From NCBI GenBank assembly GCA_002341165.1, contig DDNL01000035.1, positions 1 to 35,902 on the forward strand: a stretch of 35,902 nucleotides of DNA, written 5' to 3'. Position 1 is the stretch's first letter; each line of letters begins with the position of its first letter. Both the position numbers and the translations under genes were made by a program. The DNA comes from Shewanellaceae bacterium UBA2521 (GTDB lineage Bacteria; Pseudomonadota; Gammaproteobacteria; Enterobacterales; Shewanellaceae). A model generated the notes under the pieces. The model saw only the letters and a list, made by a program, of their open reading frames with translations. It was not told where the DNA came from and ran no database searches. This document shows positions 1 through 8,662 of the stretch, piece after piece.

Positions 1-1479
1 ATCATTGATCTTTTTAAACTTATCAAGATCAATCATGATTAAGCTCAGGGGCATTTTATCTCTCTGACTTTGTAAAGCTTCAGTATAGAGATATTCATCA
101 AACGCACGCTTATTTTTGACATTGGTTAACGCATCGAGCGTCGCTTGTTCAGATAGCTTTTCATTGACCATGTTGAGCTCTTGCATGGTTTGCTCGAGCT
201 TTTGAGTACGTTGTAGAATTAACTGTTCTAATTTCTGATTCGCTTGCTCTTCTGCTTTCAAAGCCGCCTCTTGTACGACCTGAAGATGTTTTTGTTGATC
301 CAAAGCCTGCTGTTGTACTTTACCATATCGAATCCGTCCTCTTTGTAAGCGTTCAATCAGCAAAGCTTTCCACCATAACAAGGTTATAATGGTGCCATTA
401 ATAAGAATGATATGACTGTTTTTTAATGTATTATTCATATAAAGAATGCCTATAACAGCCAGACTCATAAGGAAAAAAAGCCAGCCACACACATATAACA
501 AAGCACCATCTCGCTTCACCTTTACGGCATAAATACCCACAGACAGCATAAGCCCTATAGACAAAATGATAGAGCCGGTTACAAAATAAACTCGAACCGT
601 TTGATGTACAAATAAATAAAGTAAAAGCTGTACGATAGACAGTCCAACCACAATATCTTTAATAAAGTAGATTTTACCCATTCTTTTCTTTATACGTAAG
701 GTTCGTTGTGTAAAGAACGCAAACATAATAAAACACAAAGGAATAAGTAAAACAGGCAAAGGCAAGCCTAAGACTTTATAGACAATAAGCCCCGTTGATG
801 AGCTATATAAAAAACACATAGCAAAAGTAAGTAAGGTGTAATACACATAACTTATAGAGCGCACTGAAATCATAATCAGTAAACTAGAACAACCTAGGGC
901 AATAATAATACCCATGGCCATACCTTCAAAACTAGATGTCTTTTGAATATGTTCGAGCGAGTTTTGGTTATCCCAAAGCATGACAGAAATAGGTCTAAAG
1001 CGGCTCGATTCAATATGCATATAAACCCAAACACTCTTTTTGGGTTTCAAGTTGAGCGGTACAATAATACTTGAATTGAGTACAGCATAAATGTCATTGA
1101 TAGATTGAACTTCAAGCTGGCCTGTTTTACTGTTCTTCTGAACAGTAAATAAATGAAAAGGTTTGTTCAATGCATTTCTAAATTCAAGCAGCTGGTATGA
1201 TGTTTCATCTGAATCATTGGTCACTCGAGCTCTGAACCAATCGGTTTCAAATATACCTTGAAAGGGTTGACTGTTTGCTTCAGACCGCCAATGATTCGAG
1301 GGGCTTTTAATAAGTTTTTCAATCTTGATATTCTTTTTATAAAAAGCAGTATCAAGTTGTTCAAGTTCAACAGATAAAAAAAGGTCTGTGTCATACTCAC
1401 TCATCTCATGCGCCGAAATAAATGATGCTTGAAGACTTATACATAAAAAGCAAAATATACGTAACGCAATACATCTCAT
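1..1479 (-). CDS. Partial 7TM-DISM diguanylate cyclase (3' end cut by window edge)
   Basis: This reading frame runs from an ATG at 1479 to the left edge, giving 493 residues without a stop. It opens with a hydrophobic signal peptide (about residues 1-25). A periplasmic part of about 170 residues follows, containing SDETSYQLLEFRNAL and ending near SVMLWDN, as in 7TMR-DISM extracellular domains. Then come about seven hydrophobic segments, a glutamine-rich coiled coil (QKLEQLILQRTQKLEQ) and the start of a GGDEF domain: LDALTNVKNKRAFDE, then MIDLDKFKKIND, which fits the conserved DxDxFKxxND substrate-site motif. The GGDEF motif itself lies outside the window, so cyclase activity cannot be judged. 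The start overlaps the tatD stop (ATGA), so it is probably co-transcribed with and translationally coupled to tatD. Likely role: an inner-membrane sensor making cyclic di-GMP in response to a periplasmic ligand. Confidence 0.85.
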   Translation of the reverse strand, partial: MRCIALRIFCFLCISLQASFISAHEMSEYDTDLFLSVELEQLDTAFYKKNIKIEKLIKSPSNHWRSEANSQPFQGIFETDWFRARVTNDSDETSYQLLEFRNALNKPFHLFTVQKNSKTGQLEVQSINDIYAVLNSSIIVPLNLKPKKSVWVYMHIESSRFRPISVMLWDNQNSLEHIQKTSSFEGMAMGIIIALGCSSLLIMISVRSISYVYYTLLTFAMCFLYSSSTGLIVYKVLGLPLPVLLIPLCFIMFAFFTQRTLRIKKRMGKIYFIKDIVVGLSIVQLLLYLFVHQTVRVYFVTGSIILSIGLMLSVGIYAVKVKRDGALLYVCGWLFFLMSLAVIGILYMNNTLKNSHIILINGTIITLLWWKALLIERLQRGRIRYGKVQQQALDQQKHLQVVQEAALKAEEQANQKLEQLILQRTQKLEQTMQELNMVNEKLSEQATLDALTNVKNKRAFDEYLYTEALQSQRDKMPLSLIMIDLDKFKKIND

Positions 1480-2270
1480 TCAGTTAATCCGCCTATTTGT
1501 GCGCTTGGAAATAAAGTTCGAAAGTTTTTCCAACAACATTGCGACAATGAGTCGAGTGATTGAGATCGTAAAGATGCAATGCGCTGTGCAATATGAGGCA
1601 GATAGCAAGGCTCATTACGCCGAGAAGAAGGTTTATGAGGCAAATCTCGAGGCAGCAAATAGGGCGCATCGGTTTCAATAAGCAATCTATCAGCAGGAAT
1701 ATAACTCACCAGTTCTTGCAATAACTGCCCTCGTCTTTCATCACAAATCCAACCTGTAATGCCAATATATAATCCTTGATCCAGATAATAAGTTAATGCT
1801 TTTTTATCACTCGTAAAACAGTGTAAAACTCCTTGGACAGGAAAAGAACTTAAAAGTGCAGAAAAATCTTGAAAAGCGTCACGCTCATGTAAAACTAAAG
1901 GCCGATCTTCACTCACAGCAAACTCCAATTGTGCTGCAAAAGCTTCTCGCTGCTGCTGGGGTGAACTATAGTTTCTGTTGTAATCGAGACCACATTCTCC
2001 AACAGCTATGACGCGCGGGTGCTGATGGAGCAGCTTCATGTCTGACAGGCTATCACTATGCCAAGTTTTAGCCTGATGTGGGTGTACACCAACACTTGCA
2101 AACAAATTTTCATAGGTATCACATAACAAAAGAACCTCTTCGGCTTCCTTTAAATCAGAAGCTAAAATCAGCTGGTGCGTCACACCAGCTTGGTGCGCGC
2201 GTTCAACAACGGCGCTACGATCTGATTCAAACTTTGTACTCGTTAAATTTACAGCTATATCTATATACAT
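1476..2270 (-). CDS. tatD: TatD family metal-dependent 3'-5' exonuclease
   Basis: At 264 residues it is close to E. coli TatD (260) and resembles it along its whole length. Visible motifs are DIAVNLTS at the N-terminus, GVHPHQ, the metal-ligand segment AVGECGLDYNRN, LHCFT, IGITGWICDERRG and LLIETDAPYLLPRDL, then KPSSRRNEP. These make up the TIM-barrel amidohydrolase-like metal site. TatD is a cytoplasmic Mg-dependent nuclease with roles reported in DNA repair and RNA quality control; despite its name it is not needed for Tat transport. It lies 104 bp after tatC on the same strand, and its stop overlaps the start of the downstream cyclase gene. The larger gap after tatC may allow its own promoter, but no clear one was seen. 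Confidence 0.95.
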   Translation of the reverse strand: MYIDIAVNLTSTKFESDRSAVVERAHQAGVTHQLILASDLKEAEEVLLLCDTYENLFASVGVHPHQAKTWHSDSLSDMKLLHQHPRVIAVGECGLDYNRNYSSPQQQREAFAAQLEFAVSEDRPLVLHERDAFQDFSALLSSFPVQGVLHCFTSDKKALTYYLDQGLYIGITGWICDERRGQLLQELVSYIPADRLLIETDAPYLLPRDLPHKPSSRRNEPCYLPHIAQRIASLRSQSLDSLSQCCWKNFRTLFPSAQIGGLTE

Positions 2271-2374
2271 TTGATTAACTTCTATTTTATCAATATAAGC
2301 TCCATCTCGGTATATCCTTTATGATTTATACCATCTCACCTATCTAGCATGATTGTATAAAAGATTGCAACAGA

Positions 2375-3088
2375 TCATCTTAACGCTCTTTGCATCATGA
2401 CTGCAAGAAATACGCCTAATTCAAATAACACGAGCATAGGTAAAGCCAGTAATAGTTGTGATATAACATCAGGTGGTGTGAGAAGCATCGCGATAACAAA
2501 AGCACCGACAATAAAGTAAGGACGCATTTTTTTCAAATTGGCCGGATCTGTGATACCAAGCAAGCAAGAAATAAGCACAACAACAGGCACCTCAAATGCT
2601 ACACCAAAACCAATAAAAACCTTGATTACAAAGTTCAAATAACGTTCAATGTCTGTCGCTAAGTGAACTTCCATCGGTACAATACTCGTAAAAAAATCAA
2701 ATGTAACAGGCAATACAATGAAATAAGAAAAGGCAAGGCCTATATAAAATAAAACCGTGCTTGAACATAAAATACCAGCCATCAGTACCTTTTCTTGACG
2801 ATACAATGCCGGCATAAAAAAAGCCCAAAGTTGATAGAATAAAAAAGGTAAGCTAATCAAAAAAGCAATCACCAGTGTCACTTTAAAAGGAGCGAATAAA
2901 GGTGAGGTCACATCGATTGCAATCATATGTGAGCCTGAAGGTAATGCCACAATCAAGGGCGTGGCAACATAGCTGTATAAATCCTGAGCAAAATAGACTA
3001 GGCTCAAAAAAACCAAAGCGACGAACAAGATTGATTTCAGTAACCTTGCTCGTATTTCTAACATATATCCAATGACTGATTGCGACAT
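2375..3088 (-). CDS. tatC: Twin-arginine translocase subunit TatC
   Basis: A 237-residue polytopic inner-membrane protein, slightly shorter than E. coli TatC (258). It has six hydrophobic segments and the family signatures: LEIRARL near the N-terminus, PLIVALP, YQLWAFFMPALY, LFYIGLAFSYFIVLP, FGVAFEVPVVV and the very conserved AMLLTPPD followed by LLALPMLVLFELGVFL. TatC binds the twin-arginine signal peptide and with TatB forms the substrate receptor. The usual HLxELRxRL start reads YMLEIRARL, so the first His is replaced while the Glu and Arg are kept. It starts 3 bp after the tatB stop, in a tight tatABC operon. Confidence 0.96.
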   Translation of the reverse strand: MSQSVIGYMLEIRARLLKSILFVALVFLSLVYFAQDLYSYVATPLIVALPSGSHMIAIDVTSPLFAPFKVTLVIAFLISLPFLFYQLWAFFMPALYRQEKVLMAGILCSSTVLFYIGLAFSYFIVLPVTFDFFTSIVPMEVHLATDIERYLNFVIKVFIGFGVAFEVPVVVLISCLLGITDPANLKKMRPYFIVGAFVIAMLLTPPDVISQLLLALPMLVLFELGVFLAVMMQRALR

Positions 3089-3091
3089 AAC

Positions 3092-3415
3092 CTACCCTTT
3101 CTTAAACAATTCAGTATCGTCTTGGTAAGGTCGAGTCACCGATTGTGCTGATTCCTTTAACACTTTCACAGAATGCTCTATTTCGGGCGATAACGCTGAA
3201 TGTGTCGCTGATTCAGCTTGTTTAAGGTGATGATGCAATTCTTGGAATTTTAATTCATGTTCAATCTGATGTGTTGTAGACGCAAGCATCTGTTTAGCTT
3301 GTGTATTAAATTTATGTATTTTAGTAAGCAAAGCAGGCAAACGTTCAGGTCCTAATACGACAAGAGCCAAAATTAAAACCAGTAACAACTCAAAAAATCC
3401 GATACCTTCAAACAT
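3092..3415 (-). CDS. tatB: Twin-arginine translocase subunit TatB
   Basis: A 107-residue protein with one N-terminal membrane helix, the glutamate-containing start MFEGIGFFELLLVLILALVVLG, the hinge GPERLP and an amphipathic helix, then a polar tail. It is shorter than E. coli TatB (171), mostly through the variable C-terminal tail. TatB partners TatC in recognising folded substrates with twin-arginine signals. It lies between tatA (3 bp gap) and tatC (3 bp gap), all on the minus strand, which supports the assignment to TatB rather than to a second TatA. Confidence 0.94.
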   Translation of the reverse strand: MFEGIGFFELLLVLILALVVLGPERLPALLTKIHKFNTQAKQMLASTTHQIEHELKFQELHHHLKQAESATHSALSPEIEHSVKVLKESAQSVTRPYQDDTELFKKG

Positions 3416-3418
3416 GGC

Positions 3419-3622
3419 TTAAGATACTCTATCATCAGAAGTATCTGCAACAGAGCCCGGCAAAGCTTCAGGCGATTGAGGTTTTGGCTCGGATACAGAA
3501 CGCCTAAAACTTTTAATTGCATAACCTAAATCACCACCTAAGTGACGTAACCTCTTCGTACCAAATAAAAGCACCACAATCACTGCAATCACCAGCAATT
3601 GAAAAATTCCTATATTTCCCAT
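3419..3622 (-). CDS. tatA: Twin-arginine translocase pore subunit TatA
   Basis: A small single-span protein of 67 residues: MGNIGIFQLLVIAVIVVLLF is the membrane helix, GTKRLRHLGGDLG the hinge and start of the amphipathic helix, and AIKSFRRSVSE the usual TatA continuation. I chose the ATG at 3622 over an in-frame ATG at 3646. The 3622 start has an AAAGGA Shine-Dalgarno sequence 7 nt upstream and matches where TatA proteins normally begin; the longer form would place polar residues before the membrane helix and has no ribosome site. TatA oligomers form the transient translocation path. It is the first tat gene here and follows ubiB by about 40 bp. Confidence 0.95.
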   Translation of the reverse strand: MGNIGIFQLLVIAVIVVLLFGTKRLRHLGGDLGYAIKSFRRSVSEPKPQSPEALPGSVADTSDDRVS

Positions 3623-3663
3623 ATCGATATCCTTTATATCATTCAATTAAAACGTGAAGGGCG

Positions 3664-5316
3664 CTAACTTGATGTAGAATAATTTTTGACTCGAGAAGTC
3701 CAACCAATAATCCAACATAAAAAAGCGCCTAAACCAAATAAAACTTGCTCCCACCAAAAAGCATTCGGATTTAACCCTACAATTAAGCAGCCTAGAAATA
3801 AAAACCCTGCAGTAATTAATAAGAAATAACTCCGTTGTGATTTTCTTTGTTCAAGAGCATATTGCTGTAAAAGCTCTTGTTGCGAGCTTAAGATTTTTCG
3901 TCCCATATGCAAATTATCGTAAACAAGCTCAGGAATATCCGGCAGATTTTCGAATATTTTAGGCATTAAATCACGTGTTCGCTTCAAGGTTTCTTTAGGG
4001 CTAACACGCTCACGCAGCCAATTTTCTAAAAAAGGCTGGGCTGTTTGCCACAGATCAAGTTCAGGATACAGCTGCCGCCCTAAACCTTCAATGTAAAGTA
4101 AAGTTTTCTGGAGTAAAAAAAGCTGAGGTTGAACACGAAAATTATATAGTTTTGCCAGCTTAAACAAGTCGATCAGAAAATGAGCAAAGGAGATTTCATG
4201 TAATGGCTTTTGAAATAAAGGCTGGCACAAGCGTGCTATATCTTGTTCAAATCTATATTGATGTGTTGAAGACTGCACCCAACCAGAATGAATAAAAATC
4301 TTAGCCATATCTTGATAATTCTGCCTAAAGAAAGCTAAAAAGCATTGTGCAATCATAGTTTTATCTTGCTCAGAGAGCCGACCTATAATGCCACAATCTA
4401 TACCTATATATTGTGGTTCTTGCGGATGCTCTTTTGCAACAAAGATATTGCCAGGATGCATATCTGCATGAAAGAAATTATCACGAAAAACTTGCGTAAA
4501 GAAAATTTCGACACCTCTTTCAGCAAGCTTTTTTAAATCTACCTGATGTGCTTCTAAACTTGCTTTATCATCAATACGTATACCTTCAATGCGCTCCAGT
4601 ACAAGCAATCCTTCTGAGCAATATGCTTTATGTACTTTGGGTACATACAAAATAGAACTTTGAGCAAAATTAGCACGTAACTGGCTGGTATGCTGAGCCT
4701 CTAAGACAAAATCTAATTCATGATAAATAGTTGTTTTGTAATCTTGAATGAGGTCAAGCAAACGTAGACTTTTACTTTGTGTAAAGAGAGATTCCATGAT
4801 GCGCGCGCATTGCATCATCATATTCAAGTCAGCTTCAATAACCTCTTCTAAATTGGGTCTGCGCACTTTCAAAACAACCTGATCACCGCTGGCTTTGAGG
4901 CGAGCACTATGTACTTGCGCAATCGAAGCTGAAGCCATAGGCTCGGGATCAAAATCTGTGAATAGATCTGTTAAAGGTTGTCCAAGCTGCTCTTCTATCA
5001 AGCTTATAGCTTGCTCAGATGAAAATGCTAACACCTGATCTTGTAATTGGACGAGTTGTTGTATCCACGCCTCATCAAGCATGTCTCTTCGCGTAGAGAG
5101 CATTTGACCCAATTTAATATAAATTGGCCCTAGCTCTTGTAAAGCAAGTTTAAATCGCTCACACAACAATTTATCTTGATGTTGATTACGCCAAAAGAAA
5201 AATAACCACCTTATGACCTTGCATACACCACTTTTTTTGCCTGTTGGAACCAATTCATCCAAGCCAAAAATGCAAATAATACGTATGATGTGCATAAAGC
5301 GCTTTACATTACTCAT
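3664..5316 (-). CDS. ubiB: UbiB, atypical ADCK-family kinase/ATPase for ubiquinone synthesis
   Basis: At 550 residues it matches E. coli UbiB (546). Motifs in order: the family-specific KxGQ segment IYIKLGQMLSTRRDML, an alanine-rich nucleotide loop (MASASIAQVH), the lysine strand VVLKVRRPN, the catalytic-loop equivalent HADMHPGNIFV and the metal-binding IDCGIIGRL. Two hydrophobic helices at the C-terminus (about residues 500-540) anchor it in the inner membrane. UbiB is needed for ubiquinone accumulation, probably by ATP-driven handling of lipid intermediates. Its first 8 bp overlap the end of ubiJ, indicating coupling. An AAGAGA sequence precedes the ATG; the internal Met8 is an alternative start. 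Confidence 0.96.
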   Translation of the reverse strand: MSNVKRFMHIIRIICIFGLDELVPTGKKSGVCKVIRWLFFFWRNQHQDKLLCERFKLALQELGPIYIKLGQMLSTRRDMLDEAWIQQLVQLQDQVLAFSSEQAISLIEEQLGQPLTDLFTDFDPEPMASASIAQVHSARLKASGDQVVLKVRRPNLEEVIEADLNMMMQCARIMESLFTQSKSLRLLDLIQDYKTTIYHELDFVLEAQHTSQLRANFAQSSILYVPKVHKAYCSEGLLVLERIEGIRIDDKASLEAHQVDLKKLAERGVEIFFTQVFRDNFFHADMHPGNIFVAKEHPQEPQYIGIDCGIIGRLSEQDKTMIAQCFLAFFRQNYQDMAKIFIHSGWVQSSTHQYRFEQDIARLCQPLFQKPLHEISFAHFLIDLFKLAKLYNFRVQPQLFLLQKTLLYIEGLGRQLYPELDLWQTAQPFLENWLRERVSPKETLKRTRDLMPKIFENLPDIPELVYDNLHMGRKILSSQQELLQQYALEQRKSQRSYFLLITAGFLFLGCLIVGLNPNAFWWEQVLFGLGAFLCWIIGWTSRVKNYSTSS

Positions 5317-5923
5317 AACAGGTCTCTTTTAATCTCTGTATCTGATGTTCAAGCTGATGTATATCTTGCTCTAATTGTTTCTGTTTCTTTTTACATGACT
5401 CATATTCAGACCGAGTGAGAATCACTTGCGCCTCATGCTCAATGTATTCGGCAAACTGCTGTTTCTTAGTCTGAAAAACAGACTGTATATGCCGCTTAGA
5501 TTGACGACTGAAACGTTGTACATGATATGTAGCAGGATCGCCTATTAACTGCGATACAGGCTCAAATAGATCTATGTCAATCTGCTGTAACCACAATACA
5601 AGTTGCTGCAAAATAGGTAACTGCCCTTCTATGATTAAATCGCCAGACTTAATCAAAGAAGTTATAGCGTGGCCTTGCTGGAGCTGTTGCAAGTGAAAGA
5701 AAGACAGCTCAACGCGAACATCTGCCTCAGTTGTATCTTCTAAAAGAATACCGATAGGCTTACCCAAAATAAGTTGGATAGGCCAAGGGCAAGGTTTAAT
5801 CTGCAACAGAATAATGCGCCCTTCTAATTGACTCAAATCATGAGAGCTTAAGTCATGCTCTGCAACCCAGCGCATACTTTGTTGCAACCTCTTCTCACAT
5901 ATAGATTTGAGCCATGTTTTCAT
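5309..5923 (-). CDS. ubiJ: UbiJ, ubiquinone biosynthesis accessory factor (SCP2 domain)
   Basis: A 204-residue protein, nearly the length of E. coli UbiJ (201), placed between ubiE and ubiB as in most gammaproteobacteria. The N-terminal half fits a small SCP2 lipid-binding fold (strand GRIILLQIKPCPWPIQLIL, helix LIKSGDLIIEGQLPILQQLV). The C-terminal 50 residues form a charged coiled coil (KKKQKQLEQDIHQLEHQIQR). UbiJ with UbiK helps organise the soluble Ubi complex and binds the ubiquinone tail. Its ATG overlaps the ubiE stop by one base (TAATG). The call rests on position, length and fold pattern more than on strong motifs. Confidence 0.9.
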   Translation of the reverse strand: MKTWLKSICEKRLQQSMRWVAEHDLSSHDLSQLEGRIILLQIKPCPWPIQLILGKPIGILLEDTTEADVRVELSFFHLQQLQQGHAITSLIKSGDLIIEGQLPILQQLVLWLQQIDIDLFEPVSQLIGDPATYHVQRFSRQSKRHIQSVFQTKKQQFAEYIEHEAQVILTRSEYESCKKKQKQLEQDIHQLEHQIQRLKETCYE

Positions 5924-6678
5924 TAAAATTTGTATCCTCTATGCAATGCCACAATACCTTGAGTCAGATTAATATAATCAACATGATCAAAACCAGCTTC
6001 AAGCATCATATCTTTCAGTGTATCCTGATCAGGATGCATACGAATCGACTCAGCAAGATACTGATAACTTTCTTTATCTTTTGCAATAAGTTGTCCTAAC
6101 TTAGGCATGACGTAAAAACTATAAGCATCATAAGCTTTCTCAAGTATGGCATTGCGAGGCTTGGAAAATTCCAAAACAAAAAGTTTACCACCTGGCTTAA
6201 GAACGCGTAACATAGACTGTAGAGCTATGTGCTTTTGCGTCACGTTACGTAAACCAAAAGCAATCGTAATGACATCAAAAGAGTCATCTGGAAAAGGTAA
6301 ATTTTCTGCATCGACTTGGCAATACTGTACCGAGCTTACAACGCCTTGATCACGCAATTTAGCACGACCTACTTTGAGCATAGAATCATTAATATCAGCT
6401 AGAATCACTTGACCCTCAGCGCCAACTTTCTGCGCAAATCTTTTCGTGAGATCACCAGTGCCTCCAGCCAAATCTAAGATCTTCATACCGGGGCGTACAG
6501 CAGCAATCTCAGTGGTAAAGTATTTCCAAAAGCGATGAACACCCAGTGACATCACATCATTCATCAAGTCATATTTTGCTGCAACAGAATGAAAAATATC
6601 AGCAACCAATTGCGCTTTTCTATTTTTGGGTACTTGTTGAAAACCAAAATCGGTTTCTTGGTTGTGCGATTGTGTCAT
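5923..6678 (-). CDS. ubiE: UbiE, ubiquinone/menaquinone C-methyltransferase
   Basis: The 251 residues equal the E. coli UbiE length when the ATG at 6678 is used. That start is preceded by GAGGG at 9 nt spacing and gives MTQSHNQETDFGFQQVP, the usual UbiE opening. A longer in-frame version from 6774 would overlap the upstream nuclease gene and adds nothing family-like. Motifs: FHSVAAKYDLMNDVMSLG, the SAM motif ILDLAGGTGDLT, ADINDSML, and the UbiE signature ITIAFGLRNVTQ followed by MLRVLKPGG. It methylates the quinone ring carbon in ubiquinone and, where present, menaquinone synthesis. It heads the ubiE-ubiJ-ubiB cluster. Confidence 0.97.
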   Translation of the reverse strand: MTQSHNQETDFGFQQVPKNRKAQLVADIFHSVAAKYDLMNDVMSLGVHRFWKYFTTEIAAVRPGMKILDLAGGTGDLTKRFAQKVGAEGQVILADINDSMLKVGRAKLRDQGVVSSVQYCQVDAENLPFPDDSFDVITIAFGLRNVTQKHIALQSMLRVLKPGGKLFVLEFSKPRNAILEKAYDAYSFYVMPKLGQLIAKDKESYQYLAESIRMHPDQDTLKDMMLEAGFDHVDYINLTQGIVALHRGYKF

Positions 6679-6752
6679 GCAGATAGTCCCTCTACTTAAT
6701 GCATACTTATTAAAGTGAAGAGCTTGCAGTATACCACGTTCGAAAAAACTCT

Positions 6753-7523
6753 CTACTCTTGAATCGATTGACAACGCTTTTTCATAATAGGATTATCATT
6801 TTTTTGATGCTTGCGTATTTTCTTATATCTTCGACATTCTTGAGCTGTAACAGGATACTTTTGATCCCAGCTACGCATGAGCTTTCGTTGCGATCGACTC
6901 ATAGTAAACTTAGAGTAAACCTTATCCATATAGAGGTAACTACGGGCAATACGGCCTTTTGCAGCTTCAGGTGGCTCTACTTTCCTCTTGAAGACCTTAA
7001 AATTACAGCTGCCGAAATGACTTGGAACACCAGCACCTAATTCAGCAAAATTATAATTTTGACGGGTTGCATTGACAGACCCTATAGCTGGATAAAGGTT
7101 GTACATATCAGCTTGCATGAGTTTATAAGTTGCATTCACTTTTTGTGCACACTTACGTCCTTTCACCGGTTTACCATTTTTAGAGTTTATACCGCATGAT
7201 GGATGACCTTCGCGCCACTCGATAAAATTACGACCAAAGTTTTCAGCCGGTACTACATGCTCAAACTCAACGCGATAAGATCGCTTTTTATGCCGAGTCG
7301 CTTTAAAACCTTGCGGTAATTCAATGCTCTTATCTTGATGGAAAGATGCATTACAGTACAGTGTTGTACTGCTTGCATCTTCCACTTTTTTCATTAACAG
7401 CTTCTTTGCGGTCTTAAAAGACCTAATAGCTTGATTACCTTCATCTATGGATGCTTTCACGTACATAGGACTAAATAAAAAAACAAAGATATAGCAAAAT
7501 CGAGGACGTAATAGCGTCAACAT
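6753..7523 (-). CDS. endA: Secreted or periplasmic endonuclease I (EndA/Vvn/Dns family)
   Basis: A 256-residue protein with an N-terminal signal peptide (cleavage likely near VKA-SID, residue 24). The core is typical of endonuclease I: EFEHVVPAENFGR with the general base His89, DMYNLYPAIGSVNATRQNYNF with the metal-binding Asn, then PPEAAKGRIARSYLYM and the C-terminal WDQKYPVTAQECRRYKKI. Several Cys residues fit disulphides in a periplasmic or secreted protein. The enzyme is a Mg-dependent non-specific nuclease degrading extracellular or incoming DNA. It is on the same strand as ubiE, 74 bp upstream, so read-through into the ubi-tat cluster is possible. The basic tail (MKKRCQSIQE) is ordinary for the family. 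Confidence 0.93.
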   Translation of the reverse strand: MLTLLRPRFCYIFVFLFSPMYVKASIDEGNQAIRSFKTAKKLLMKKVEDASSTTLYCNASFHQDKSIELPQGFKATRHKKRSYRVEFEHVVPAENFGRNFIEWREGHPSCGINSKNGKPVKGRKCAQKVNATYKLMQADMYNLYPAIGSVNATRQNYNFAELGAGVPSHFGSCNFKVFKRKVEPPEAAKGRIARSYLYMDKVYSKFTMSRSQRKLMRSWDQKYPVTAQECRRYKKIRKHQKNDNPIMKKRCQSIQE

Positions 7524-7878
7524 AGGTTGGCTCCAGAGAAGTAAAACCGAAAATATTATATGATCATAGAAGGGTACAGCAAGGGATGACAGGTCAGATT
7601 GCTCTATAAATCAGCATAAACATGCTCGATGCATCAATGCACAAAAATAAAGCATTTATATTGCTCCGCATTTGATATCTAATTGCGATAAAAAAAGCAA
7701 ACAAATTGTTACTTTTTATAAAATTCAATATTAGTTGTTGTTATTTAAGTTAAACAATGATAAAAACATTTTATAAAAATGAATTTGCCGCATTCAATGC
7801 ACTTACTATATCAAGTAAATAGACTCTCATTCACTCAAATATCCTGCGCAACACTATTCGAAATATGAAGGCGGTATA
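7524..7878. other. Divergent intergenic region, endA / luxR-type gene 1
   Basis: This 355-bp AT-rich stretch separates the divergent nuclease and regulator genes and must hold both promoters. No ORF of note is present. Visible structures are an inverted repeat at 7767-7781 (CATTTT-ATA-AAAATG) about 100 bp before the regulator start and a small repeat TGCAT-CA-ATGCA near 7630. The first is a plausible but unproven operator for an autoregulating LuxR-type protein. No confident -35/-10 pair could be chosen in such AT-rich sequence. Confidence 0.5.
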
Positions 7879-8646
7879 ATGGATCAATACCATAAAAATA
7901 TAAAAAATATAAGTCAATCTATGGAACAGTGGATTCAATCTAATATAGCATCAATTGGTGTATATGAATGCTGTTACGGATACTACAACTTAAAAACAAA
8001 GCAATGGATGTCTATGCCTACTGTTTATAGCTGGTATTGCGCTTATATGGAAAAAGGCTTTACAGTTCAAGTCAAAGATCGATTTCATGAAGGCTTAATA
8101 CCTTGGAGAAACTCCGACCTGCTCTATAGAGAATATAAAAAACATCTGCAAAAAAAAGATTTAAGTATAGGATCTAAATTTGATTTAGTAAGAAAAACTA
8201 ATAACGGCTTTGAAATGTTAACATTTGGTACACTTCAGCCTGTTAGGTTTGAAGATTACCAAACTCTCTACCATGGCTTGCATGATTTATCTTATCAGGC
8301 TCATCAAATAGTACAAAGAAATCCAGATATCATGCGTCCATTAGAAATCGAAGCACCGCAAATTATCACGCACAAACATTCCCACACATCTTGGGATACT
8401 TTAAAGAAATTTAAATTTGGCTCGCTCATTTTAACAGGCCAAGAATTACAGTTAATTCAACAATTATTATCTCTTATGACTTATGAGGAAATAGCTTTAT
8501 CTCAATCTGTAACCCTGCATGAAGTCGAACGCTCCTTTTATAGGCTAAAGGAAAAAATAAAGAACCCTCATATTACTAACTCCGAACTCTTCATAGAGCT
8601 GCGTAAAAATTATGTACTCATGTCTCATTTGAAAGATTTCGTATAA
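7879..8646 (+). CDS. LuxR-type transcriptional regulator, copy 1
   Basis: A 255-residue protein with a C-terminal LuxR/FixJ-type helix-turn-helix at about residues 182-235: LTGQELQLIQQLLSLMTYEEIALSQSVTLHEVERSFYRLKEKI. This has the usual order (leucine start, 'EEIA' helix, recognition helix, basic helix), but the usual 'S..TV..H' recognition part is unusual. The N-terminal 180 residues do not show the tryptophan/tyrosine set of classical acyl-homoserine-lactone binding domains, so the signal, if any, is unknown. An AAGGCGG sequence lies 6 nt before the ATG. It is followed 16 bp later by a similar regulator, suggesting an operon born by duplication. DNA-binding regulator is well supported; its target is not known. 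Confidence 0.75.
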   Translation: MDQYHKNIKNISQSMEQWIQSNIASIGVYECCYGYYNLKTKQWMSMPTVYSWYCAYMEKGFTVQVKDRFHEGLIPWRNSDLLYREYKKHLQKKDLSIGSKFDLVRKTNNGFEMLTFGTLQPVRFEDYQTLYHGLHDLSYQAHQIVQRNPDIMRPLEIEAPQIITHKHSHTSWDTLKKFKFGSLILTGQELQLIQQLLSLMTYEEIALSQSVTLHEVERSFYRLKEKIKNPHITNSELFIELRKNYVLMSHLKDFV

Positions 8647-8662
8647 TAAATAAATAAATATT

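Noticed and set aside
6679..6774. Extended N-terminus of UbiE from an ATG at 6774
   Set aside because: It overlaps the upstream nuclease gene and adds 32 residues unlike the family. The ATG at 6678 has a GAGGG site and gives the normal length.
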